This document shows positions 1 through 8,818 of a stretch of DNA of 64,000 nucleotides, in pieces; within the stretch, counting starts at the first letter, position 1; every line of letters starts with the position of its first letter. The position numbers were made by a program, and so were the translations under genes. Where the stretch lies: positions 1 through 64,000 of the forward strand of contig NZ_MLFP01000010.1 in assembly GCF_002095465.1 (NCBI RefSeq), written 5' to 3'. The stretch comes from Pantoea rodasii (GTDB lineage Bacteria > Pseudomonadota > Gammaproteobacteria > Enterobacterales > Enterobacteriaceae). A model generated the notes under the pieces. That model did not search any database. It saw only the letters and a program-made list of their open reading frames with translations, and was not told where the DNA came from.

Positions 1-80
1 CAGAAGCAACAGACTCGCCTCTGGAAACAAGCACAGAACCGTCTTCATCCTGACAGCACCGACCTCACGATCGACAGACG

Positions 81-110
81 AAAAAAAACCTGCTTTTTCA
101 AGCAGGTTTC
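81..110 (-). terminator. intrinsic terminator of the tRNA-Pro gene
   Basis: Read on the minus strand, the stem AACCTGCTT, loop GAAA and stem AAGCAGGTT run into a T tract. It lies immediately 3' of the tRNA. Nothing recognisable is seen in bases 1-80. Confidence 0.85.
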
Positions 111-118
111 TTCAAATA

Positions 119-195
119 TGGTCGGCGAGAGAGGATTCGAACCTCCGACCCACTGGTCCCAAACCAGTTGCGCTACCAAGCTGCGCTACTCGCCG
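119..195 (-). tRNA. proM: tRNA-Pro (anticodon UGG)
   Basis: Seventy-seven bases fold as a standard cloverleaf with an encoded CCA end (119-121). The anticodon stem ACTGG/CCAGT encloses the loop TTTGGGA, giving anticodon TGG, and the T-arm carries GGTTCGAATCC. By eye it matches the E. coli proM tRNA. In E. coli the proline tRNA beside eptB is proK (CGG), so the isoacceptor at this position differs. It has its own promoter and terminator. Confidence 0.96.
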
Positions 196-205
196 ATGGG
201 GGCGA

Positions 206-234
206 ATATTACTGCTCCCCCATGGGAGCGTCAA
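206..234 (-). promoter_or_regulatory. sigma-70 promoter of tRNA-Pro
   Basis: On the minus strand a -35 box TTGACG (229-234) is separated by exactly 17 bases from a -10 box TAATAT (206-211). The -10 lies about 10 bases upstream of the mature tRNA 5' end, as expected for a stable-RNA promoter. Confidence 0.75.
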
Positions 235-320
235 TCCCTTTTCCGTAAAATCCGCCCGATCGCCTGGAAAGCAAGCAGCGTCGCAAAAAGCCCTGCTGCT
301 CAACACCTTCCAGAAAACCC

Positions 321-2012
321 TTACAGCGCTTTAGCAGGCGTTGCCGCCGGTGCCTGACACCAGTTATTCGCCTCTTTAATCCCGCCATCCGGCGAGCTAT
401 AACCGAGGCAGCCTAAAATGGTATCAAACAGCTCAACATGGCGATGGGTTTTGCCCACGCGCTGCTGCGCCTGCAAACGCTCGAAGTTGCTGCGATTGGT
501 CGAATCATCCAGATACTTGTCCGAGGCCCACACCATCATCGGTACGCGGAACTGCTCTGGCGGTGCCATCTCACGCGGGGTGCCGTGTAAATGCGTATTC
601 TCGCTGATCGACTCACCATGATCGGCGGCATAAAACACAATCGCCTTCTTATCACGCAGCTGATCCAGCACGCTATCCAGCATGGTATCAACGTACAGAA
701 TCGAGTTGTCATAAGCATTAATCAACTGCGCTTTGCTACAGGTCTCATCCACGCCCATACATTCCGGCTGATAACGCGCAAAGCTGCGCGGATAACGCTG
801 GGAATAAAGGTAATGCGAACCTTTAGTGTGCAACACCACCAAATGCTTACCTTTCGGGAAACGTTGCAGCGACGCTTGCAGTTCCGGCACCAGCAACATG
901 TCATCCACCGCTTTGCCCTGATTACGCTTCTCAGAACCAATCTGCTCGCGGAACGAGAAGTTATTCACATTGGCGTTATCGTAGAACCACACCTCACTCT
1001 GCATGGCGAACAGCTCGGAGGTGAAGCCCAGTTCTTTCATCACTGAAAAAACGTTCTGCTCTTTCAGCGTGCGGCCTGGGTTATCCATGGTGCCGCCCTC
1101 GCGCACAAACATACAGCGCAGCGACAGCTTGGTGGCGGTATCACAAGACTCACCACGGAATGCCACCAGATTCTTCTCTTTAGAAAGCTTCGGTGTGGTA
1201 TCGCGGTCATAACCCAGCATGCCCATATGGTCCCAGCGGGTGGTCTCGCCGATCACAAACACCACATAGGTATCATCAATACCTGCCGGCGCAACATAGG
1301 TAAACTTCTTCGCCGGATCCAACAGCTCTGCGCCATCCACTTCTTCATCGACTTTGGTCCAGGCAAACAGACCTAACGCCGCAATCCAGTTAGAAGGCAG
1401 ATACGAGTGCGCCACCACGCCGCCGTAGCTCGGCAGATCGATGTTGGTGATCTCTTCATTCACTTTCTGCAGTTTGTCGAAATAGCGAATCGGCAACCAC
1501 ACCAGCGCGACGCTCAACAGCAAAATCACCGCAGGCTTCAGACGCTGGCCAGGGGTTTTCAACTGCTCAATCAAAGTCAGGCTAAGGTTATTGCGCCAAA
1601 TCATCAGCAGTGGCAGTGCGCTGACCAGCACCATCCACAACACAAAGCGCATGCCGACCACTTCTTTAGAGAGATCCACATCGGTGGTCATCACCGACGC
1701 CACGATGCCGTAGCCGATCACGACATTAAAGAAGGCCATGTAATAGGCTGCAGCCACCGAAATCACAACGGTCAGGCTGGCAAGGACGCGGTAAATCCAC
1801 TTGCCGCCCAGCGATAACAGACGCATCAGGAAAAACGTCAGTAACACCGCAGCGGTGACTTCTGCTACCGCAGAAAGCCAGTTAGAGAGTGTGGATTGTG
1901 TTAAGAAGCCGTCAAATCGGCGATAAAAAATCGGCAAATTCAATAAGATGCCGAGATAGAGCGCAAGCAGCAGCGACAGCTTTTGCTGCGTTAACGTTTT
2001 GATATAATTCAT
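321..2012 (-). CDS. eptB: Kdo2-lipid A phosphoethanolamine 7''-transferase EptB
   Basis: Inner-membrane enzyme that transfers phosphoethanolamine from phosphatidylethanolamine to the outer Kdo residue of LPS, changing surface charge. The 563 residues equal the E. coli EptB length. The first ~170 residues hold about five hydrophobic segments, followed by a periplasmic alkaline-phosphatase-like domain. The catalytic motif GETTRWDHMG with its nucleophile Thr lies around residue 255, and the metal-binding motif YAADHGES near residue 460. Several Cys typical of the disulfide-bonded domain are present (CDTA, LRCMF, CLGY). The gene sits upstream of and co-oriented with the tRNA, as eptB-proK does in E. 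coli. The 208 bases upstream of its start contain no gene. Confidence 0.96.
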   Translation of the reverse strand: MNYIKTLTQQKLSLLLALYLGILLNLPIFYRRFDGFLTQSTLSNWLSAVAEVTAAVLLTFFLMRLLSLGGKWIYRVLASLTVVISVAAAYYMAFFNVVIGYGIVASVMTTDVDLSKEVVGMRFVLWMVLVSALPLLMIWRNNLSLTLIEQLKTPGQRLKPAVILLLSVALVWLPIRYFDKLQKVNEEITNIDLPSYGGVVAHSYLPSNWIAALGLFAWTKVDEEVDGAELLDPAKKFTYVAPAGIDDTYVVFVIGETTRWDHMGMLGYDRDTTPKLSKEKNLVAFRGESCDTATKLSLRCMFVREGGTMDNPGRTLKEQNVFSVMKELGFTSELFAMQSEVWFYDNANVNNFSFREQIGSEKRNQGKAVDDMLLVPELQASLQRFPKGKHLVVLHTKGSHYLYSQRYPRSFARYQPECMGVDETCSKAQLINAYDNSILYVDTMLDSVLDQLRDKKAIVFYAADHGESISENTHLHGTPREMAPPEQFRVPMMVWASDKYLDDSTNRSNFERLQAQQRVGKTHRHVELFDTILGCLGYSSPDGGIKEANNWCQAPAATPAKAL

Positions 2013-2228
2013 TTACTTATTCATTCCTGACCCGGTGTCAATAAACCAACCTTAAATGTGACTATTTAAAGTCAATAGAGTTCGTCCGTGAGAGAGAAAA
2101 GCGCAAGCAACGAGCAGGAACGGGACGAATCTGAACCGGAACGGCAATGAGGGCGCATGCAGCGCAGCAGTAGAACATTTAACCAATGGTAAGACCAGAC
2201 AATTATTGATCTGCCCCCATCAAATGAT

Positions 2229-2248
2229 AAAAGGCCCCTCACGGAGCC
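2229..2248 (-). terminator. intrinsic terminator after ohr
   Basis: On the minus strand GGCTCC, loop GTGA and GGGGCC (one G-U pair) are followed by TTTT. It lies 24 bases past the ohr stop codon. Confidence 0.7.
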
Positions 2249-2271
2249 TCGTATACAGACTGGCAGTGTTG

Positions 2272-2700
2272 TTAGCGGATGATGTTCAGCGTCACATCAA
2301 TGTTGCCGCGCGTCGCGTTGGAGTAAGGGCAAACAATGTGCGCCGCATCCACCAGTTTCTGCGCTTCTGCTGCGTCCATCTCTGGCAGGTGAATATTCAG
2401 TTTGGCTTCAATACCAAAACCGGTTGGGATCGGGCCGATACCCACTTCACCCTCAATCCACGCATCTTTTGGCAGGGTGATTTTGTCGCGGCCGGCCACA
2501 AACTTCATCGCACCCAGGAAACACGCCGAGTAACCCGCAGCAAACAGCTGCTCTGGGTTAGTCACTTCGCCGCCTGCACCGCCCATCTCTTTTGGCACGC
2601 CCAGTTTCACATCCAGCACGTTGTCAGAAGAAGTGGCACGACCATCACGGCCGCCGGTGGCTTTGGCTTTTGCGGTATAAACAACTTTTTCTAAAGACAT
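2272..2700 (-). CDS. ohr: organic hydroperoxide resistance protein Ohr (OsmC family)
   Basis: Thiol peroxidase that reduces organic and fatty-acid hydroperoxides in the cytoplasm, normally recycled by lipoylated proteins. At 142 residues it has the usual length. The two redox Cys of the family are seen in [10 protein letters not shown] and HIVCPYSN. The start at 2700 gives [12 protein letters not shown], the typical Ohr N-terminus, with a GAGG ribosome site seven bases upstream. An in-frame ATG 33 bases further up would run through the probable operator and is less likely. It follows ohrR in the same direction with its own OhrR-like operator between the genes, so peroxide induction is expected. 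Confidence 0.94.
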   Translation of the reverse strand: MSLEKVVYTAKAKATGGRDGRATSSDNVLDVKLGVPKEMGGAGGEVTNPEQLFAAGYSACFLGAMKFVAGRDKITLPKDAWIEGEVGIGPIPTGFGIEAKLNIHLPEMDAAEAQKLVDAAHIVCPYSNATRGNIDVTLNIIR

Positions 2701-2718
2701 GATAACCTCACTATTCGC

Positions 2719-2740
2719 TATATAATCGCGCACTATATAT
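2719..2740. promoter_or_regulatory. probable OhrR operator in the ohr promoter
   Basis: The AT-rich near-palindrome TATATAATCGCGCACTATAT lies 19-40 bases upstream of the ohr start. A related CGCG-centred sequence occurs upstream of ohrR (3273-3293). The shared core suggests both promoters bind OhrR. This is inferred from position and similarity only. Confidence 0.55.
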
Positions 2741-2798
2741 CAGTGTGCAGTTTTGACGTTGATATCAAGGATGCCGCGGTGGCGACATCCATAATGCT

Positions 2799-3263
2799 TT
2801 ATTTGGCGCGGCTAAGATTGGCGCGTAAATCGTCCAGCTGATTTTTTAATGCGATCAACGCTTCATCGTCGCAGGCTGTGGCACAGCGCACCGCTTCGGG
2901 AATGCTTTGTGCCCGTTCGCGCAGCGCGTGGCCTTCATCGGTCAGGGTCACCACCACCTGACGCTCATCCTGACGTGAACGCTGGCGGCGCAATAATCCT
3001 GCAGCCTCCAGACGTTTTAACAACGGCGTCAACGTGGCCGAATCAAGAAACAACTGCTCGCCGATTTCCGATACCGTCACATCATCCTGATTCCACAACA
3101 CCAGCATCACCAGATATTGCGGATAGGTAATCTCCAGCCCGGCCAGCAGTTGGCGATAGACTTTATGCATCGCGAGATTGGTCGAGTACAAAGCGAAGCA
3201 GAGATGTTGATCAACCTGGAGTGGCGTCTGCTGCACTTTTTTGTCATCTTGGTTACTGTTCAT
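2799..3263 (-). CDS. ohrR: organic peroxide sensor OhrR (MarR family)
   Basis: Winged-helix repressor that releases DNA when a reactive Cys is oxidised by organic peroxides. About 154 residues. The N-terminal sequence [12 protein letters not shown] holds the conserved sensing Cys, followed by the MarR helices and the wing, where [18 protein letters not shown] and [12 protein letters not shown] are recognisable. The ATG at 3263 is preferred, although its ribosome site is weak. An upstream TTG at 3299 would place the start inside the promoter. It is divergent from the HD hydrolase gene and upstream of ohr, the classic ohrR-ohr arrangement. Confidence 0.92.
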   Translation of the reverse strand: MNSNQDDKKVQQTPLQVDQHLCFALYSTNLAMHKVYRQLLAGLEITYPQYLVMLVLWNQDDVTVSEIGEQLFLDSATLTPLLKRLEAAGLLRRQRSRQDERQVVVTLTDEGHALRERAQSIPEAVRCATACDDEALIALKNQLDDLRANLSRAK

Positions 3264-3272
3264 GCGATTCAA

Positions 3273-3293
3273 TATAAATAGCGCGCTAGATAA
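3273..3293. promoter_or_regulatory. probable OhrR autoregulatory operator
   Basis: A palindrome TAGCGCGCTA (3279-3288) in an AT-rich frame lies just upstream of the ohrR start, in the 61-base gap shared with the divergent HD hydrolase gene. It resembles the CGCG-centred element at 2719-2740. Confidence 0.5.
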
Positions 3294-3324
3294 TTGCAAG
3301 CGACTTTATTCCGGAGAGTGAAAT

Positions 3325-3918
3325 ATGCGTGATTCACTGGAAGAGCAAGCGCGCCGTTATGCCACGCAAGCACATGCTGCTGCGGGCCAGCGTCGCAAAT
3401 ACACCGATGAGCCTTACATTGTGCACCCGGCTGCGGTAGCCGAACTGGTGCGTAGCGTCACCGATGATGAACAGATGATTGCCGCCGCCTGGCTGCATGA
3501 CACCGTAGAAGATACGCCGAGCACGCTACAAGATATAGAAAGCCACTTTGGTCCGCGCGTGGCGCAGCTGGTCGATATGCTCACCGACAGCTCACAACCT
3601 GAGGCTAAAAATCGCGCCGCACGTAAACTGGCGCACTTCCGCCACACCGCCGAAGCCTGCCCCGATGCACAAACCATCAAGCTGGCGGATATCATCGATA
3701 ACACCCGTGCCATTGTGCAGTTCGATCCCGACTTTGCGCGCATCTACCTGATTGAAAAACAGATCCAGATTCAACTGCTGAACGAAGGCAATCCGCAATT
3801 GTGGCGGCAGGCAGAGCAGATTATTCAGCACGGTATTGATCAACTGGCGCAGCCACCGCACAGCGTGCCCGAGAGTTGGTTTGTGAAACAGGCGGCGAAA
3901 TATGGTGGGTTAAGCTGA
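3325..3918 (+). CDS. small HD-domain (p)ppGpp hydrolase-like protein (Mesh1/SAH type)
   Basis: 197 residues covering essentially only the HD phosphohydrolase fold of RelA/SpoT enzymes. The motifs RRKYTDEPYIVHP (HD1 region), LHDTVEDT (the metal-binding HD pair and the ED of hydrolases) and KLADIIDNT are all present. No synthetase or TGS domain follows. By family it should hydrolyse (p)ppGpp or a related pyrophosphorylated nucleotide; the actual substrate is not shown by the sequence. The start at 3325 follows GGAGAG at good spacing. It is divergent from ohrR, and the operator between them could affect both genes. Confidence 0.85.
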   Translation: MRDSLEEQARRYATQAHAAAGQRRKYTDEPYIVHPAAVAELVRSVTDDEQMIAAAWLHDTVEDTPSTLQDIESHFGPRVAQLVDMLTDSSQPEAKNRAARKLAHFRHTAEACPDAQTIKLADIIDNTRAIVQFDPDFARIYLIEKQIQIQLLNEGNPQLWRQAEQIIQHGIDQLAQPPHSVPESWFVKQAAKYGGLS

Positions 3919-3941
3919 AAAAACCCGCCGTGCAGGCGGGT
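3918..3941 (-). terminator. intrinsic terminator of the 3964-4260 gene
   Basis: On the minus strand ACCCGCC, loop TGCA and GGCGGGT are followed by a T run. It lies between two convergent genes, and the T run serves the leftward one. Confidence 0.75.
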
Positions 3942-3963
3942 CAGAGAACCGATAGTCTTCTTA

Positions 3964-4260
3964 TTACTCGAGTAACTGCCGCCCCAGATAGGGGTTTGCT
4001 TGCAGCAGTTTCATCAGTTTACGTGCCGTAGCGGACGGGCGCGTACGTTGCGCCTCCCAACTTTTTACAGATGAAACGCTCACCCCCATCACGCGGGCGA
4101 ATTCATCCACCTGCATGCCGGTCATTTCGCGTAAGCGCTGCGGCTCGGGAACGGATACTGCGTTGAGTGTAATTTCTGATACGGAAAGTTGTGCATCACG
4201 TGTCAAAACAATCTGCTCAAGGCTACTCAATAACTCGACCATTGGATCTTTTATTTCCAT
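3964..4260 (-). CDS. HTH antitoxin-like regulator (HigA/NadS type)
   Basis: 98 residues with a C-terminal helix-turn-helix. MQVDEFARVMGVSVSSVKSW followed by RPSATARKLMKLL is the pattern of HigA, NadS and MqsA-type XRE antitoxins. A GGAG ribosome site precedes the ATG. In higBA and nadRS operons the toxin gene lies just upstream. Here the 242 bases up to the carboxylase stop hold no RelE-like frame on either strand, so the gene appears to be an orphan antitoxin or stand-alone regulator. Its target is unknown. Confidence 0.75.
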   Translation of the reverse strand: MEIKDPMVELLSSLEQIVLTRDAQLSVSEITLNAVSVPEPQRLREMTGMQVDEFARVMGVSVSSVKSWEAQRTRPSATARKLMKLLQANPYLGRQLLE

Positions 4261-4502
4261 AGAGAACTCCTTAAAAACTCACTATGAAGCACGTGAAAGT
4301 AGAGAGGTAAGCGCCAGTAGGCGCTGAAACTCGGCCATGTCAGGCCATATCCCACAACTTTATTATTATCAAACCGTTACGGAATAGAGCCTGTTGCACA
4401 CTGCGAAAAGATGTCATAGCAATGCAACAATCAGCCGGGTTACTAATTATGGGTCAGATCCCCGGCTTTGCTGCCTGATTACTGATTATTTTTTATTCTT
4501 AC

Positions 4503-7500
4503 TTATGCCACTGAAGGGTCGATCACCATAAGTAGTTGACCCGCCTGCACTTGCTGCCCGGCCTGGCGATAGAAACTATGGATTTTTCCACTGACTGGCG
4601 CCACGATCGGGATTTCCATCTTCATAGATTCGAGAATGCCTACCGTGGCGCCCGCTTCAATCTCACTGCCTTCATCAACCAACCATTGCCACACGCTGCC
4701 CGCCACCTGGCTCTCTACCGGGCTACACCCTGCAGGCACCGTAATCTCTTCAGTACTCTGTTCCTGCAGCTGACTGTCGAAGGTGAATTGCCCTTCTGCG
4801 CGCCAGCGTGCCAGTTCACTGTCAAAGGCCCGCTGTCGTTGCTGCTGGAAGGCGTCGATTTCCTCCGCCTGCGCCACCAGCATCGCCTGATAATCTGCGA
4901 GGCGGAATTCGCCCTCTTCGCTACGCAGCGGATAGTCACCCCACGGAAAACGCTCGCGAATGGTGAGTAGTTCCTCGGCGCTGACCGGATAAAAACGGAT
5001 TTGATCGAAGAAGCGCAGCAGCCACGGCTGAGTGAACGCCGGGGTTTGTCGATCGCGGTTCCACATCTGCATGGTGCGCCCGACAAACTGGTAGCCGCCC
5101 GGCCCTTCCATGCCGTATACGCACATATAGGCACCGCCAATGCCCACCGAGTTTTCCGCTGTCCAGGTGCGCGCTGGATTGTATTTGGTGGTCACCAGAC
5201 GATGGCGCGGATCGAGCGGCGTCGCCACTGGCGCTCCGAGATAGACATCGCCCAACCCCATCACCAGATAGGCGGCGCTGAACACGATCTCCTTCACCTC
5301 ATCAATGCTGGCCAGGCCATTGATGCGGCGGATAAATTCAATATTGCTGGGGCACCACGGCGCATTGGGGCGCACCGACTGACTGTATCGGGTGATAGCC
5401 TCACGACAGGCCGCATCGTCCCAACTGAGCGGTAACCATACGGTACGCGAGGGCACAGCGGCATCGCTGAGGTCGCCCAGCGCATGATCAATGTGCAAAA
5501 TTTGCGCCAACAGCTCACTTCTCACACAGTGTTGTGCGTCGTAGTGCACCTGCAGCGAACGGATGCCCGGCGTTAATTCCAGCTGTCCCGGCAGCGGATG
5601 GGCTTCCAGCTGTTGCATCAACGCGTGAACGCGAAAGCGCAGCGCGATATCTAGCATCAAATCGCCATATTCCACCAGCAGGAAGCGGTCACCTGCCGCG
5701 CGCACGCTGAGCGATGGACGACCATTTTCTGCTACCTGATGGTGCAATAGGGGATCAATAAGGGGCAGCGCCGCGTTCACTGTAAGCGGCGCTGATTGCA
5801 GTTTGATGATGGCTTCACGCTGCGCCTGTGCCAGTTGATCCGCACTGCTGAGATCGATCGGCAGGAAGCGCACGCGATCCCCTGCTTTGAGCTGGCCCAG
5901 CTTCCACAGATCGGCTTCGATCACCGTGGCCGGGCAGACGAATCCACCGAGTGAGGGGCCGTCCGGACCAAGGATCACCGGCATATCGCCGGTAAAATCC
6001 ACCGTGCCAAAGGCGTAGGCGTTGTCGTGAATATTGGAAGGATGCATGCCCGCTTCGCCACCATCGCTGCGCGCCCAGGTCGGTTTGGGGCCAATCAGGC
6101 GGATGCCGGTGCGGCTGGAGTTGTAGTGCACTTGCCACTCGGCGGCAAAGAACGCCTCGATGTCTTCATCGGTAAAGAAGGTTGGTGCACCGTGCGGGCC
6201 ATAAATCACCCGCAGCTGCCATTCGCCGTTGAGTTCAGGCACCAGCTCGGCGGGTAAGTCTGCCGTTGCCAGCACTTGCGGATCGGCAAGATGTAACACG
6301 TCGCCCGCACGCAAAGCGCGCCCGGCGTGGCCACCAAACCTACCGAGCGTAAAGGTGCTGCGGCTGCCGAGATAGCGCGGGGTATTCAAGCCGCCCGCCA
6401 GCAGCAGATAGCTGCGGCATCCTTCGCTCACATCGCCCAGCGTCAGGGTTTGCCCGGCCTGAGCGGTGACGATCTGATGCATCGTTAACGGCTGCTGATC
6501 CAGCTGCGCGGCAATCGGTGCGCCGGTTAACACAAAACTGCACGCCTGATTAACACGCAGCGTGGGGCCGCGCAGGGTGATCTCCAGTCCCGCCGCCTGC
6601 GGGTCGTTATTCAATAGGCGATTACCTAACTGGAACGCGCGGCTGTCAAACGGGCCAGACGGCGGCACGCCGACGTGCCAATAACCGACGCGGCCAGGCG
6701 CATCCTGCACCGTGGTTAAAGTGCCGCCGCTGAGGATATCCAGCGTTGGCGGCTGCCACTGCACGCCGCCCAGGGTGGCGGTGATGATGCGACCCTGCTG
6801 CACTTCCGGCAGTGAGCAAAGATGGCGCAACCACAGCAGATTGGTTTCGATGCCGTACAGCTCGGTGGCGTCCAGCGCCTGCGCCATGCTGTGCAATGCC
6901 ACCTCACGGCTGGCCGCATGCACAATCACCTTCGCCAGCATCGGATCGTAGAAAGGCGAAACCTCCATGCCAGTTTCCACGCTACTGTCGATGCGCAGCG
7001 TAGCGTTTTCACTCTCCGTCGGGAACTGGACGTGGCTGAGCAAACCGGCACTGGGCTGGAACTGTTTGGCCGGATCTTCGGCGTACAGCCGCACCTGAAT
7101 CGCATGGCCTTGCGCTTTGGTCGATAAGGTGTGAATCGGCGGCAACGTTTGCTGCGCCAGCTCCACCATCCAGCGTACCAAATCCACGCCGTATACCATT
7201 TCGGTGACGCCGTGTTCCACCTGCAAACGGGTGTTCACTTCAAGGAACCAGAACTGCTCGCTGGCATCATCGTAGACATACTCCACGGTGCCCGCGCTGC
7301 GGTAGTTGACGGCGCAGGCCAGCCTGACCGCCGTAGCCTGCAGTTCGGCGCGCACTGCCGCACTCAGCCCTGGCGCGGGTGTTTCTTCCAGCACTTTTTG
7401 GTTACGGCGCTGAGCGGAACAGTCACGCTCGCCAAGGGCAATCACATTGCCAGCACCATCGCCAAAGATCTGCACCTCAATGTGGCGCGCACGCGCGATA

Positions 7501-8102
7501 AACTTCTCTAAAAATACGCCATCGTCGGCGAAATTGTTTCCTGCCAGACGCTTCACACGGGTAAATGCGGCGTTGAGTTGTTCGGCATCGTCGCAGCGCT
7601 GCATACCAATGCCGCCGCCGCCGGCAGTACTTTTCAGCATCACCGGATAGCCAATCTTCTCTGCCATCACTCGCGCTTCGTCCAGCGAAGTCAGCAAACC
7701 ACTGCCCGGCAGCAGCGGCACCTGATTCTCCTGCGCCAGCGCACGCGCACGGTGTTTCAAACCGAACGCTGCCATCTGCCCGGCACTCGGGCCAAGGAAC
7801 TGCACGCCTGCCGCTTCACAGCGCGTCACAAACTCGGGATTTTCGCTGAGGAAACCGTAGCCCGGATGCACCGCCTGTGCCCCGCTCTGGGCGGCAATCT
7901 CCAGTATTTTTTGCTGATTGAGATAAGTGTCTCGCACCTGCCCCTCGCCCAGCGACCAGGCTTCATCGGCCAGACGCACATGCCGCGCGTGGCGATCGGC
8001 TTCGGCATACACCGCAATCGCGCGAATGTTCATGGCTTGCAGGGTACGGATAATGCGCACGGCAATCGCGCCACGGTTGGCAATCAATACGCGATCAATC
8101 AT
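4503..8102 (-). CDS. guanidine carboxylase (annotated elsewhere as urea carboxylase)
   Basis: Biotin-dependent carboxylase of 1199 residues, normal for the family. Order: biotin carboxylase/ATP-grasp (about 1-445, with GGGGIGMQ and ERDCSAQRRNQK), carboxyltransferase of KipA type (about 455-770, GYWHVGVPPSGPFD), KipI-type domain (about 815-1020) and a biotinyl domain ending the protein, with the biotinylated Lys in ESMKMEI near residue 1161. Enzymes of this architecture carboxylate urea or guanidine using ATP and bicarbonate. The guanidine-I riboswitch in the leader and the two DUF1989 partners point to guanidine, giving carboxyguanidine. Last gene of the operon. No allophanate hydrolase domain is fused or adjacent. 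The substrate is inferred. Confidence 0.88.
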   Translation of the reverse strand: MIDRVLIANRGAIAVRIIRTLQAMNIRAIAVYAEADRHARHVRLADEAWSLGEGQVRDTYLNQQKILEIAAQSGAQAVHPGYGFLSENPEFVTRCEAAGVQFLGPSAGQMAAFGLKHRARALAQENQVPLLPGSGLLTSLDEARVMAEKIGYPVMLKSTAGGGGIGMQRCDDAEQLNAAFTRVKRLAGNNFADDGVFLEKFIARARHIEVQIFGDGAGNVIALGERDCSAQRRNQKVLEETPAPGLSAAVRAELQATAVRLACAVNYRSAGTVEYVYDDASEQFWFLEVNTRLQVEHGVTEMVYGVDLVRWMVELAQQTLPPIHTLSTKAQGHAIQVRLYAEDPAKQFQPSAGLLSHVQFPTESENATLRIDSSVETGMEVSPFYDPMLAKVIVHAASREVALHSMAQALDATELYGIETNLLWLRHLCSLPEVQQGRIITATLGGVQWQPPTLDILSGGTLTTVQDAPGRVGYWHVGVPPSGPFDSRAFQLGNRLLNNDPQAAGLEITLRGPTLRVNQACSFVLTGAPIAAQLDQQPLTMHQIVTAQAGQTLTLGDVSEGCRSYLLLAGGLNTPRYLGSRSTFTLGRFGGHAGRALRAGDVLHLADPQVLATADLPAELVPELNGEWQLRVIYGPHGAPTFFTDEDIEAFFAAEWQVHYNSSRTGIRLIGPKPTWARSDGGEAGMHPSNIHDNAYAFGTVDFTGDMPVILGPDGPSLGGFVCPATVIEADLWKLGQLKAGDRVRFLPIDLSSADQLAQAQREAIIKLQSAPLTVNAALPLIDPLLHHQVAENGRPSLSVRAAGDRFLLVEYGDLMLDIALRFRVHALMQQLEAHPLPGQLELTPGIRSLQVHYDAQHCVRSELLAQILHIDHALGDLSDAAVPSRTVWLPLSWDDAACREAITRYSQSVRPNAPWCPSNIEFIRRINGLASIDEVKEIVFSAAYLVMGLGDVYLGAPVATPLDPRHRLVTTKYNPARTWTAENSVGIGGAYMCVYGMEGPGGYQFVGRTMQMWNRDRQTPAFTQPWLLRFFDQIRFYPVSAEELLTIRERFPWGDYPLRSEEGEFRLADYQAMLVAQAEEIDAFQQQRQRAFDSELARWRAEGQFTFDSQLQEQSTEEITVPAGCSPVESQVAGSVWQWLVDEGSEIEAGATVGILESMKMEIPIVAPVSGKIHSFYRQAGQQVQAGQLLMVIDPSVA

Positions 8103-8182
8103 GAGTGAAATCTCTTATTACGGCAGGTCGTCCTGCGTGGACAATGACGGCAAAAAACGGGTCGTCCCGTTGCGTCAAAGCA

Positions 8183-8818
8183 TCACCACACGCTGACTAA
8201 GATCGGCGTGGGGTTGTAACCGTTACAGGGATTGTTGAGCTGTGGGCAGTTGGAGATCAGCACCAGGATGTTCATCTGCGCCACCATCTCGACGTATTTG
8301 CCGGGAGCAGAAATGCCATCGGCGAAGGTCAAACCGCCATCGTGCGTCACCGGCACGTTCATAAAGAAGTTGATATTGTGAGTGATATCGCGACGCGTCA
8401 GGCCGAATTCCGGCTTCTCGGCCACCGCCAGCATCCAGCTGTCACGGCAGGAGTGCATATGGCGCTTCTCCAGATCGTAACGCACGGTGTTGCTCTCACA
8501 GGAACAGGCGCCGCCCAACGTATCGTGGCGACCACAGGTATCGGCGGTTATCGTCAGCATCGGACGATCTAAGTTGGAGCGCAGCACGCTGCCCGCGCTA
8601 AGGAACACATTCTTTTGCCCGCGCAGCGTATCGCTCATGCTGTAGCGCTCGGCGGTGTCATCGGCGTTGAAGAACAGGGTATCGGCAGCCTGATTACCTT
8701 CCAGATCGGTGATACGCAAGGTCTGGCCCGCTTCTATGCGCTGCAACCAGTAATCACCGGCGTTCACCTGCTGCTGGAATGGCGCTTCGGCGGGATTGAG
8801 TAAGCTTTCAGTGATCAT
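8183..8818 (-). CDS. carboxyguanidine deiminase subunit, DUF1989 (UAAP2-like)
   Basis: 211 residues of the DUF1989 family once called urea amidolyase-associated protein. In the guanidine pathway two such proteins form a deiminase that converts carboxyguanidine to allophanate and ammonia. Conserved metal-type residues include GACSCESN, MHSCRD and the C-terminal NPCNGYNPTP. The start at 8818 is chosen because AAGGAG lies eight bases upstream and the ATG overlaps the previous stop by one base (TAATG); a start 72 bases upstream would lie inside the neighbour. The gap to the carboxylase is 80 bases. Which of the two paralogues is catalytic cannot be read here. Confidence 0.85.
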   Translation of the reverse strand: MITESLLNPAEAPFQQQVNAGDYWLQRIEAGQTLRITDLEGNQAADTLFFNADDTAERYSMSDTLRGQKNVFLSAGSVLRSNLDRPMLTITADTCGRHDTLGGACSCESNTVRYDLEKRHMHSCRDSWMLAVAEKPEFGLTRRDITHNINFFMNVPVTHDGGLTFADGISAPGKYVEMVAQMNILVLISNCPQLNNPCNGYNPTPILVSVW

